The notes below the pieces were generated by a model. It ran no database searches and was not told the origin of the DNA. It worked only from the letters and a program-made list of their open reading frames with translations. A stretch of 64,000 nucleotides of DNA, from contig NC_085873.1 in the NCBI RefSeq assembly GCF_034702125.1, positions 45,492,181 through 45,556,180 of the forward strand, given 5' to 3'. A program made the position numbers and the translations under genes. Shown in pieces: positions 23,924 through 33,392 of the stretch. Source of the DNA: Engraulis encrasicolus. Taxonomy: Eukaryota > Chordata > Actinopteri > Clupeiformes > Engraulidae. The stretch's first letter is position 1. Each line of letters opens with the position of its first letter.

Positions 23924-23929
23924 GGTGAG

Positions 23930-24637
23930 TATGAGGCGCCGCCTAGCCAATATGTCAGGAATTGCACACACATCACCGCTAAACGCTTGCACGTATGTCA
24001 GGAATTGCATACACATCACCGCTAAAAGCTTGCACGTACATTACTTTTCCTCGCACATGCACCCGAAAGGTTTGCACGTACACTGTTATTTGCTTGCACA
24101 CGAACAGGAAAACGTTGTGCATACGCCACATTTTCATGCACGCAGTAACAAAAATCTCACACACAAACTACTTTGACCTCGCACACACACCACTTTTGCC
24201 TCTCACACATACACACATTACACTCATACGCACAATACTTTTATTTGCACATGCACGCCAAACGCTCACACATAATTAGACTTTACTTCGCACATATCCC
24301 ACTTTTCTATGCACATACACCCTTAAAGCTCGCACACATGCTTGACTTTTCCCTCACGCACATACCACTTTTTTCTTACACATCACTACCATTCAAAATC
24401 GAGATTTCAGATGGTGTTTATGACAGGGAAATGGTATGTGTGCGACGAAGTTAGTGTTGTGTGTCTCTGAGAAAGTGGTGTGTGTGTGTGTGTGTATGTA
24501 AGTTGTAGTGTGTCACACAAAAAGTGTTGTGTGTGCGAGCTAACATGTAAATTAAGGGCCGAGCTCCGCCCAGGTGCCAGCTCATTATGCAAATGCAGAC
24601 CGAGTAAAGAAAACATTGAATATTCTGACCATTCTGA
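23930..24637 (+). repeat. Left arm of the long-arm element
   Basis: Composed of degenerate units of roughly 20-25 bases built on CGCACAYAYACCACTTTT. Near the outer end a 43-bp unit starting TGTCAGGAATTGCACACACA is present twice in tandem (about 23956-24041). The inner end AATATTCTGACCATTCTGA matches the right arm's inner end. Confidence 0.88.
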
Positions 24638-24864
24638 ACGTTACCCTTCTATTATGTAAAAAAAAAAATATATATATATATAAATAATAAAATGAATGGT
24701 GATACAGTTTCAGAAATAAAAATATTAGCGTCCACTCAAGACAGGAAGTGAAAAAACAACAACCGGAAAACTAGCCCAACCTACTTTCTTTGCCTGAATG
24801 ACTAAAACGCGGGAGGTGAACCAGTGAACTTGCGGTCGCTGGCACACGGACATAACGGCTTTGG
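24638..24864. other. No gene; A run and TA repeat
   Basis: (A)n(TA)n at about 24658-24683, then plain sequence within the long-arm element core. Confidence 0.6.
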
Positions 24865-24966
24865 AAGTGTATCAGTCTAATTAGTCAAGCCCAGTGATTG
24901 GATACTCTTTGGTGAACTCTGTGGATTATCCAATCACTGGGCCTGACTAATTAGGCTGATACACTT
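24865..24966. repeat. Hairpin MITE
   Basis: AAGTGTATCAGTCTAATTAG on the left pairs with CTAATTAGGCTGATACACTT on the right; pairing continues through CCCAGTGATTGGATA. Shares the CCAATCACTGGGC motif with the hairpin at 25791-25940. Confidence 0.85.
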
Positions 24967-25139
24967 GCAAGCATACTTGACTAGGTTTTGAGAAAGACCC
25001 AGTGTGTCCCTACTTTTCTTTAATCTAGCCTATTAAGCCTACCATTAACAGATCAAATTTGCAAAAGAACAATGCAACAAAAGCAACATGCAACGAAAAA
25101 AAAGACCTATGGCATTGCAAGAGATTTGTTGACTATGCT

Positions 25140-25375
25140 CTAGGCTTGCCCAAAGCCATAAGCATTACCCACAGCAAAACCCATGCATTCTTTGAACTCG
25201 CTGTATGAGAGTGTAATTGGCAGCTTTAAACAATTAATGCACGTGTTGGCAGTAGGAAGCTTTAGAGTATGATTAAACTCAATTGAGGGCTTTGGTTGAA
25301 AACCGATGGCCGGTATCTCCGTTGCTCCAGTTATAAATGCTAGTAAAATGGCGAGCTTCTCTGGTCCGTACTCAT
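25140..25375 (-). CDS. HECT-type E3 ubiquitin ligase C-terminal exon (partial)
   Basis: On the minus strand an exon opens after a TTTTAG acceptor at 25376-25380 and runs to a TAG stop at 25140-25142. Its ~78 residues match the end of the HECT domain C-lobe: LAILLAFITGATEIPAIGF corresponds to the usual F-TG---P--GF block, KLPTANTCINCLKLP to the LPTA-TC motif holding the catalytic thioester cysteine, and YSEFKECMGFAV-AYGFG to the closing helix and GFG. The catalytic cysteine is present and there is no internal stop. The acceptor is preceded by a (TG)n tract instead of an ordinary pyrimidine tract. No upstream exon is recognised in this window, so the gene is partial. In a complete protein the domain would transfer ubiquitin to substrates. 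Teleost HECT genes of the G2/M-specific ligase-like type have similar ends (recall, not searched). Confidence 0.7.
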
Positions 25376-25790
25376 CTAAAACACACACACACACACACAC
25401 ATACACACGATGAGTTAATAGCATGCCCTTGATTACCACGTCCTCCTACCACTGTGCCTAGTAAGTTAACATTTGGAGTGTGCATGAAATTCAGTCGTCA
25501 CACAGTACACAACAGAGCGTCAGTCATGTGGATTTTGTTAAAATGCTCCCCCCTAAGCTAATTTCCTTTCGTAGGCTGCAGTCACAGAAAATACGGCTAA
25601 GGGTGTTAGTCATAAAAGTTTAGAAATGGTCAATTTTCAGACTAATTGGCTGTTGTGAAAGTTTTGAAATAGTACACATTTTTGGACCATTTGACTGTTG
25701 AACTAATGGGCCACAAATTGTGTGCATGCACTTAATGCTCGTAATGCATTTAATGCACTTAATGCTCGTTAAATTTCACACACCGTGGCT
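25376..25790. other. No gene; short (CA)n
   Basis: (CA)11 at about 25381-25403 just upstream of the HECT exon, then plain sequence with a repeated TTAATGCACTTAATGCTCG phrase near 25730-25770. Confidence 0.5.
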
Positions 25791-25940
25791 TGGCTGCTTC
25801 TCAATGTCAAGTGTTCTAGCCTTGCTGGGATGTGAAACACCCAGTCTTTGGATACTCCGCGAAGTTCACCAAAGACTATCCAATCACTGGGCGTTTCATG
25901 TCCTAGCAAGGCTAGAACACTTGACATTGAGAAGCAGCCA
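25791..25940. repeat. Hairpin MITE
   Basis: TGGCTGCTTCTCAATGTCAA on the left pairs with TTGACATTGAGAAGCAGCCA on the right, arms about 65 bp, with TTTGGATACTCCGCGAAGTT near the tip. Confidence 0.9.
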
Positions 25941-26099
25941 GTGTTTCTATATCATATGGTAGCTCAAATGTACCTGCACATATTGTGTTGCACATAATGT
26001 GAGCTGTTACATTGGCCTGGGCCCACTCATTCATGTGACACCAAATTTCATGCTCAACTTGTTATGCTATATACATGGGCAAACTGTAATACATTTGAA

Positions 26100-26169
26100 A
26101 TATCGTGTACCGAATAAAATTACTCAGCGGGCCAGATTTGGCACCCCAGGCCTGAGTTTGACATCCCTG
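26100..26169 (-). repeat. hAT terminus fragment
   Basis: Ends GGCCTGAGTTTGACATCCCTG, read inverted as CAGGGATGTCAAACTCAGG, a common hAT end. No partner end seen within the core. Confidence 0.5.
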
Positions 26170-26424
26170 GTCTAGAGCATCTACTGCTCTCTGCACTATG
26201 TTGCAACACTGGACACTCTTCTGTCACTAGAATCCACTGCAAGTCACTTTCTCAGAACACTTCAGAAGGCCCATCATCTATGTGTGAATTCTTGCCATTC
26301 AAATATTTTGAGAACATACTTTTAAAAACCTATATAAAATGCAATGGAATGCCCAATACAAACAAGATGTTTCCCAAGATGTTCCAAAATGGATATAAAC
26401 CATTTTACAATAAAACTCCATGTA

Positions 26425-27627
26425 CAGTGGTGGTCATATGTTGACATACCCCGGAAGAATTTTTCGTTTTTTAGCCATTTTTCAGAGAAAATAAATGATA
26501 CCAAAACTCTGTGTTTATCACTTATGGCTGTAGATTGGATGAAGCCATTTATTGTATAGAAACTGTTTTTTTGTTTTTTGAAATAGTGATAATAACAAAA
26601 AATGCCCAAATAGGCTTGATCATAAGTTTACATACCCTGGTGATTGGGGCTGATTACATTCATACAATTTCACCCATTATAGCCATTACAGTTAACCATC
26701 TTCACTTCTGAGCTTGTGGTCTTGTGATTTGTTTGTGCATAAAAGGCCAATGTGTTGCTGGACTCCTGAGAGAACCTTGCACCCCTCAAGTCAGTGCTTC
26801 ACTGACAGTTTTCATGTACTCCATCATGAAGAAAGCAAGAGATTTGTCAAAAGGGTCTTTAGGGACAGGTAATTGAACTCTATGAATCAGGAAAGGTACA
26901 TAAAAAGGGTCGAACCAAGAAAGATTGTCAATTTGCACTGATGCCGTTTCAATTCAGAACTGCAATATGGGGGGTATGGTTGGAATCAAGCCATAGGGCA
27001 GGCAGATGAAATACGATGTCATCCATCATTGCAAGGGAAATTGTTCTGGAGGCATAGGACAACCAAAAAATAACTTTAGGTAAACTATTGGACAACATGA
27101 AAAAATGTTTCAAGCTGTACAACAAAGAGACACTTGAGGAAAGATGAGCTGTTGGGGGTTGCCAGGAGAAAGCCATTACTACAAAAATGCAAACACGTTA
27201 TTTTGCATATGATACCCCAAATAGCTTAGTGACGAGTGCCAAAACGTCCGGGACAAAGTAATTTGGAAAAAAAACGATCAATATGGGACTTTTTTTCAGG
27301 CAGTATTATCACTACATTTGGAGATCAGTCAATATGGCCAAAGATGAAAGTTACACTATACCGTCTGTGAGACATGGTGATGGGCCACTGGTGTTATGTG
27401 GACATATGAGTTACAAATACACTTTTCTTTTGGTCCATAGTCACAGAATGATGAGTACATTGCACTGTGAAAAATACAGGAGGAAACTTGACACTCATAA
27501 TCTTGAAGCTGCACATGAGACAGTGTTTGGGCATCCCAACATGACAATAATCCAAAAAAGAAAGCCAAGTCAACCTGTCATTAGCTTCAGAAAACATAAA
27601 ATGAAGGTTCTTTAGCGACCATTTCAC
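26425..27627 (+). pseudogene. Dead Tc1-like transposon, truncated on the right
   Basis: Starts after a TA (26423-26424) with CAGTGGTGGTCATATGTTGA, the typical Tc1 terminal start, followed by a GACATACCCC segment. Plus-strand pieces of a Tc1 transposase are readable: MKKARDLSKGSL near 26827, then a broken stretch with RRKPLLQK near 27165 and a PSVRHGDGPLVL block near 27362, corresponding to the PTVKHGGGSIMLWG region of the DDE domain. Many stops and shifts. The right terminal repeat is missing; the copy ends at the inner edge of the right arm. Confidence 0.7.
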
Positions 27628-28394
27628 TCAGAATGGTCAGAATATTCAATGTTTTCTTTACTCGGTCTGCATTTGCATAATGAGCTGGCACCTGGGCGGA
27701 GCTCGGCCCTTAATTTACATGTTAGCTCGCACACACAACACTTTTTGTGTGACACACTACAACTTACATACACACACACACACACCACTTTCTCAGAGAC
27801 ACACAACACTAACGTCGTCGCACACATACCATTTCCCTGTCATAAACACCATCTGAAATCTCGATTTTGAATGGTAGTGATGTGTAAGAAAAAAGTGGTA
27901 TGTGCGTGAGGGAAAAGTCAAGCATGTGCGTAGTAACACTGGTATGTGTGCGAGCTTTAAGGGTGTATGTGCATAGAAAAGTGGGATATGTGCGAAGTAA
28001 AGTCTAATTATGTGTGAGCGTTTGGCGTGCATGTGCAAATAAAAGTATTGTGCGTATGAGTGTAATGTGTGTATGTGTGAGAGGCAAAAGTGGTGTGTGT
28101 GCGAGGTCAAAGTAGTTTGTGTGTGAGATTTTTGTTACTGCGTGCATGAAAATGTGGCGTATGCACAACGTTTTCCTGTTCGAGTGCAAGCAAATAACAG
28201 TGTACGTGCAAACCTTTCGGGTGCATGTGCGAGGAAAAGTAATGTACGTGCAAGCTTTTAGCGGTGATGTGCGAGGAAAAGTAAGGTACGTGCAAGCTTT
28301 TAGCGGTGATGTGCGAGGAAAAGTAAGGTACGTGCAAGCTTTTAGCGGTGATGTGTATGCAATTCCTGACATATTGGCTAGGCGGCGCCTCATA
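27628..28394 (-). repeat. Right arm of the long-arm element
   Basis: Reverse complement of the left arm, including the AATGAGCTGGCACCTGGGCG segment and the CA/TG-rich units. It differs by a tandem triplication near the outer end. Confidence 0.88.
28227..28352. repeat. Three tandem 42-bp units in the right arm
   Basis: Units at 28227-28268, 28269-28310 and 28311-28352, each beginning GTGCGAGGAAAAGTAA and ending CTTTTAGCGGTGAT. Units 2 and 3 are identical; unit 1 differs at one base (AATG for AAGG). The left arm has a single equivalent. Confidence 0.92.
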
Positions 28395-28400
28395 GGTGAG

Positions 28401-28699
28401 CATCTCTGGGCATTACCAGATCTTCTAGACAGTTAGGCATAGTTGATTTATTCACTGGCAGCAATAAATAATGACAGTGCGAAGAGGCTTGTGGCACAGT
28501 CAGGCCCGTTTCTAGTAAAGGACCATGTTTTAAGTGCACCATGTCGGCTTTCAGGGTCTCTGAGTCCCCCTTCTCTGTAGCAGATGTCTCCAGTACGGAC
28601 AGCGCGTCTAGTATTTCAGGTAGCTGGTACCACATACTCATGAACGACCATCCGGGTACTTTGCTCTTAAATTTGCGTCACGCCCCTTTATGGGTGAAA
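28401..28699. other. Unidentified frame on minus strand
   Basis: A stop-free minus-strand frame of about 83 codons (28390-28641) reads through the TSD into the long-arm element. It has no recognised domain. It may be chance or a fragment of an older element. Confidence 0.25.
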
Positions 28700-28741
28700 T
28701 CAAACCGAATGTCTCATTGACTTACATGCTACTAAGGCTAG

Positions 28742-28825
28742 CCTAAATGAACACATTCCATGCTTCAGCCACGGCTGTTTGGCTATATTATTTGAACAGC
28801 CGGCAACACAACACGTTTTCGGCAT
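28742..28825 (-). pseudogene. THAP-type zinc finger N-terminal fragment
   Basis: The minus strand from an ATG at 28823-28825 reads MPKTCCVAGCSNN followed by KHGMCSFR. The MPK-C--GC-N opening is the classic start of a THAP DNA-binding domain (first two cysteines of the C2CH zinc site). The HIS-bearing second half is absent, so this is an isolated first exon or remnant. Confidence 0.5.
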
Positions 28826-29059
28826 GTTGCGCGTGAACAACGCTAGTCTACAGGTCCGTATCTTTTGTTTATTAAATCCCAATATCACCAATTGACTTGC
28901 ATGGGTTGTTTTCCCCCACAAATGGGCGTAACGCACATGGAAAACGTCACGCCGTTCATGAGTATACTGCCTTGACACTGTCAATTCGGGGCCTCCCATC
29001 TCATCCCTGAAAGGGGCTTAAAGGTAAGCTGCTTCACATGCTGCTTCAAAATTGCCTAG

Positions 29060-29413
29060 CGTTGCACAGAAGAACTGAATAGGTTGTACAGTTGTTGAAG
29101 CACACCTAAAAAGACATGGACAGCCCTGAGGACTTGGCAGCATCTGACACAACCAGATTTAGTGTGTAACTGCTGCATGGGATGCATAGCACCTTGTTGT
29201 TCAGCTCTAAAATTCTTGCCTGCACACCCTTTTTATGGCCTATCATGTTGCTGCCATTGTCATATGACTGACCACGGCAATCTGAGATGCTGAGGTTGTG
29301 CTTCTCCAACTGTCATTGGTTCTGGTGCATTATTTCAAGGTAGTGGCACTAGCATGCATTCAGCCAGATCCCAGAATATTCCTCGTCAGTGTCATCAGCT
29401 ATCCTGGGCCTCC
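29060..29413 (-). pseudogene. hAT transposase fossil (ZMYM/TTF zinc-finger type)
   Basis: The minus strand reads LEKHNLSISDCRGQSYDNGS, NMIGHKKGVQARILELNNK and CSSYTLNLVVSDAAKSSG. These are the CRGQ-YDN--NM-G---GVQA and H-LNL blocks of the hAT catalytic domain found in zinc finger MYM-type-like transposases. In-frame stops lie upstream and after SMSF, and the histidine of the H-LNL block is tyrosine here. A possible acceptor (TTTCGCAG) is at about 29414-29421. Fragment only. Confidence 0.78.
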
Positions 29414-29488
29414 TGCGAAAATGAAGGCGGCATTAATCCTGATGGATTAGCCTACCAAATTAGCCAGTAATTTAAGTAAATGACTCAC

Positions 29489-29640
29489 CTTTAAAATTCC
29501 AGTAGTGATGTGACCTTTGAATGTCTCCCGCTCCTACAGAATTTTGAATTAACTCGTTGATTACTCTAAATTGATGGGCAAGCATCTTCAGGTGTTCAAA
29601 GACAGTTGTTGTGTCTTGTCCCCAAAATCCTGATATGAGG
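29489..29640 (-). other. Coding-like exon, unrecognised
   Basis: Minus-strand frame reading GFWGQDTTTVFEHLKMLAHQ … HHYWNFKG, followed by a GTGAGTC donor at about 29484-29490. No family recognised; it may belong to the neighbouring hAT fossil or another element. Confidence 0.3.
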
Positions 29641-30464
29641 GTAAATTTACCAATTTGTTCGAAGCTATTCTCCAGGTTTTAACTTAGATAGTCTTTAAGT
29701 CTTCGTGACCTATTAATGAGAGATCTTTCAAACATCAAAATATTTCGAAAGATATGACGGAGGACATTGTGTTTGCAACATGTTGGTAATTAGAACCTTT
29801 CGGAGATCGCAGAATACCCACTTCCCTTGTTATGTAGACTATGCGGTGGTGCGTGTAGCGCAAGCAGTAACTGATGGTGTGTTGGACGTTGTGGGACAAT
29901 TGCAGTGGGCATGCTAACGGCATGTTAACTGTCTGAGATGTATATTGTTTTCAAATGTTAAGTGGTACACATTAAGTAACAAAAGCCAACATTTAGGGAA
30001 GTTTTAGACGCAGATTAAAAACGTACCCTTTTTCGGCTCATCACCGGAGTTTTAGGTTCTAAAACAGCCGGTTGGTTCTAGACAGAGATGAACTACTGTG
30101 TGTTCTAATATGATGTCTCTACTCTCTAGCGTAGTGGCACTAGCACGTTCTTTGGTGCTAGTCTACCTGCCAGCACTATTGTTTTAAAAGAGCCAATCAG
30201 TGGTCTCTACGTAACAGACACGAGCGAGGCATATGGCAGTGATCACGAGCAGACTGTCATCCTCGCGATGTCTTTACTACCAGTAGGCCTACCGTCACCA
30301 ACTTTTAAGCAGTGATGGACAAAGTAAAAGTGAAAAAAAAACTGTTGACAAAAAAGTAGACCAATGTACTTGTCTTACGATTAACTGATTCTACAGGCCT
30401 GCACAGGTTGGATTGAGTTTGTTGTGGGTCCTTGTTAGGTTTATTGTTTTTCAACACCCTAGGC
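29641..30464. other. No gene recognised
   Basis: Plain sequence; nothing supported. Confidence 0.45.
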
Positions 30465-30490
30465 CAGGGGTGGGCAATTATTTTGGCCCG
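30465..30490 (+). repeat. hAT left terminus
   Basis: CAGGGGTGGGCAATTATTTT followed by GGCCC is a well-known vertebrate hAT end. The opposite end was not found. Confidence 0.55.
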
Positions 30491-30517
30491 AGGTGTAATA
30501 AATAGAGGTTCCTCTGG

Positions 30518-30838
30518 CTACCTCTCTGCCCCTTTGATTACGTCCTGATCTGACAGGTCCTTCTTCGCCATGGCCAGGGACATTTCCAATTTATTCACCT
30601 TGACCCTTAAGCAAAATGTGCACTGTTTTTCCCTCTTGTGCAGCCGAACGTGGTTGCTTTGTATTGGCGAGGTTGGACAGGTGTGACAGCTGAAGGCAAC
30701 AGGTACATACTCCTCAGTCTGTGCTCCTGTGTAGTGTGTTGCACAATGGTGCTGCAGCACAGACTGTATACTGGCACTGACAAACTTGCAGAAGAGGCAC
30801 TTCTCAGAATGGAAATATGATTTCAGATGTAATTGCAA
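30518..30838 (-). pseudogene. Cysteine/histidine-rich ORF, probable transposon fragment
   Basis: 106 codons on the minus strand without a stop. Paired cysteines (CLFC, CHTC, CTFC) and histidines (HHCATH, HVRLH) suggest C2H2-like zinc binding, followed by a lysine-rich helix and a stop close to the hAT terminus at 30465. No exact family recognised. It is either a terminal exon of an element starting at 30465 or a fragment. Confidence 0.35.
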
Positions 30839-31239
30839 ACCCTTCTGCCAACAGACTAGACTTTAGTTGTTCAAGTACCATTTTTGTGTGGTGATTATTA
30901 CTGTAAATATTTATACATTTTAATTTGTAATATATTGTTTCAATTGTCCATACAGTGCAATATGTCAGTAAATATTCTTTAACTCTCTTTGACTGTGTAT
31001 GTCTGTGCTTTTTAATGTTTAAACATTCTCTGGTGAGAAAATTGATGGTAACACAGCAATCTTCAAGTTTGTCAAATGTCAAAGGAGTATTCTAAACCAA
31101 AAGAAGTGAGAAGAGTATCAATGTAGATCTATACTAAAACAAAAAAATAGAAAATAATTATACAACTATGTACACTGATTGTTTGAATAAAAATAATTAT
31201 AAAGCTACATACATTGCCAGTTTGTGTTTATACCCTACT
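30839..31239. other. No feature seen
   Basis: AT-rich sequence. Confidence 0.5.
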
Positions 31240-31600
31240 TGGTACAAACCCTTTATACTTCCCCTGTGGATCAGGATAGCGGTCTCAAACCCTCCACACA
31301 CAACAACTGGGTATAACAACACGTCGGCCATGTCCCAGTTCCCCATACTGCTATATCACAAATTGTCTATTGGCTGCATGCCTGAAGCTTCTGTTGCTTT
31401 CACCAGGTCCAACAACATCAGTCTCTGCCCAACTTCTTGATGTAAAATGATGTAAAAAGAACCCTCTCTAACAATATAAACTGGTCCATGTGTTGCTGCA
31501 CTGATATGGGACCTCCTCCATGGCATTGTAGAGCACAAGTTCACATACAAAGTCACGGTGCGCACACACAAGATGGACGGTTCAAGTCGGCATTTGTTAT
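31240..31600 (-). pseudogene. Degenerate coding scraps, family unknown
   Basis: Two minus-strand frames join across a shift: CELVLYNAMEEVPYQCSN then REGSFYIILHQEVGQRLMLL, followed by KATEASGMQPIDNL and a stop. The composition looks like protein, but no domain is recognised. Confidence 0.3.
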
Positions 31601-32131
31601 CCAGAGACTTAGGATGATGCCATGTTGCAGAAGCTTACTTTTACTTTTGCTTAAAAGTGTACCTTTTAAGATTCTGTTGCCACTTTTCTGTGACCTTTAT
31701 ATTTACCACAACATTATGAGTATTTTGAATAATGCAGTGTCTCATTTATTAATATGTTAATATAAATGCAAGCCCTTTTCTATTTCCTGGTAAGTTTTAT
31801 GCTGAAACGTGTTGGCGGAGGTGGTTAAGTTCAACTCAGGCTATCGCTGCTGTCAATCAATGGTAGTTTTCCAACTCTGTAGAAGTATAGGACGTGCAGA
31901 GAGCAAGAGCGAAGAGAGTTCAGCAGAAGGGGAAAAAGGAGAAAATATGTAGTACATGGAAGATGATGGTGTGTAGAGAAAGCTTACAGATTTTGTGAGT
32001 TTGTTCATTCATTGACACCCTGCTTTCCCCACACTAATGCGAAAGCAGCAGACAGAGGGATGGAAAATCTAGGCACGCTACAGACACATCTACACACACT
32101 CAGAAGATACAAGAAGATACACGCGCGCCAA
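31601..32131. other. No feature seen
   Basis: Plain sequence. Confidence 0.45.
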
Positions 32132-32310
32132 AACAATCCCTAACCTTAAACTGTCAGTGAGGAAATGTTTTTACACTTGTACTTTTACCAGTAACAAGAC
32201 TACCCCAGCATATGGGGTCAAAACATGTGGGGTCCAGGATTTGGGCCCCACATGGAGCAAGGGCCCCAGCATGTCAGTGTGCTCCAATAACAGTGGCCTC
32301 ATGACGTAGG
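32132..32310 (-). repeat. Interspersed repeat, copy 2 (inverted)
   Basis: Reverse complement of the series at 8521-8712: CAATCCCTAACCTTAA, ACTTTTACCAGTAACAA, GGGCCCCACATGGAGC, GTGTGCTCCAATAACAGTGG. Followed by a short CA run. Confidence 0.75.
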
Positions 32311-32426
32311 TTTAGTATAGTGCGCACACGCGCGCACACACACACACAGGTCTGAAGTTCATGTTTCAAGGCTAATCCAATGCGGGTGTCTTTAAATCAG
32401 GATGGTGGTGTAAGCTGTCAGTGTTA

Positions 32427-32429
<3 letters not shown>

Positions 32430-32474
<45 letters not shown>

Positions 32475-32616
32475 ATTCAATTCAAATACACGTATGCTTT
32501 ATTGGCATGCCTGTCATGTCAGTGTTGCCAAAACTTACAAATAACATCAAAATGGGTAACTGAACATTACGGTCAATAAAAACCATTAAGAACATGCATG
32601 CATGCGTTAAGAATAT

Positions 32617-32664
<48 letters not shown>

Positions 32665-32677
32665 TTAATTAAGAACG

Positions 32678-32722
<45 letters not shown>

Positions 32723-32852
32723 AAACAATTCACTGTCACTCAGGGTATGGCATGCTGCAACGTATTTTGCTGCGACCTTAAAATTGTGTCTTTCTCCAAG
32801 AATATGAGCCATTTTTTCATTACCACTTTGTTGGTTAAAACAACAAACAACA

Positions 32853-32918
<66 letters not shown>

Positions 32919-32925
32919 TCTCATA
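32430..32925. repeat. Microsatellite cluster
   Basis: (CT)n at about 32430-32468, (CA)n at about 32621-32660 and 32680-32719, and (CT)n at about 32852-32925, separated by short unique pieces. Confidence 0.9.
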
Positions 32926-33246
32926 TTCCCAAACTCTTTCCATTGTCTATAAAGCACCCCACCCTAGCTCATCCCTCCACTGCGTATGTTTTTTTTTACT
33001 GACAGGGAGAGCTTCATGCTAATGATGTTCCATGCAAGTCAAGAGACATATATACACGGTAAAGCGTTTGTAGATACCATACTGCCCATATGGAAAGGCT
33101 ATTGTAAAATACACAAATTTTACAGGTTTTTATGATTTTTTTTAAAGATTTTTTTTACGACAGAAACAGATATAGGCCTACATTTTTTGGGGAAATTTAC
33201 TCCTGAAAGTGCCCCCTTTTTCTGTTTTCTCAAACTGAGTTATTAG

Positions 33247-33392
33247 GTGAAACTAGTATAAATAAAGTACAAGTTGTACATGTAATTTACAGATAGACCT
33301 AATGTGTATGATACACAAAGACAGTAACTGAATCATACACATTATCTGTAATTGCCCATGTACAATTTGTACTTTATCAATTCTCGTTTCAC
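33247..33392. repeat. Foldback MITE
   Basis: GTGAAACTAGTATAAATAAA … CTGTAAATTACATGTAC-type arms. The left arm from GTGAAAC (33247) pairs with the right arm ending GTTTCAC (33392) through AAAGTACAAGTTGTACATG and TACAGATA. Loop about 40 bases. Confidence 0.85.

Larger units (their letters stand above)
23930..28394. mobile_element. Long-arm inverted-repeat element, 4.5 kb, 6-bp TSD
   Basis: Terminal sequence TATGAGGCGCCGCCTAGCC at 23930 recurs inverted, ending at 28394. Both flanks are GGTGAG (23924-23929, 28395-28400). The arms are 708 bp (23930-24637) and 767 bp (27628-28394) and pair along nearly their whole length. The ~3-kb core holds two hairpin MITEs, a HECT-type terminal exon on the minus strand, a hAT end and a dead Tc1 gene. 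Long arms with a 6-bp TSD are known for Polinton/Maverick elements, but no Polinton gene (polymerase B, integrase, ATPase, capsid) is visible, so the superfamily is open. Confidence 0.82.

Noticed and set aside
23930..28394. Polinton/Maverick virus-like transposon
   Set aside because: TSD length and long arms fit, but no polymerase, integrase, ATPase or capsid coding is visible and the ends do not start AG.
28390..28641. 83-codon minus-strand gene
   Set aside because: It crosses the TSD into the right arm and has no recognised domain; not supported as a gene.
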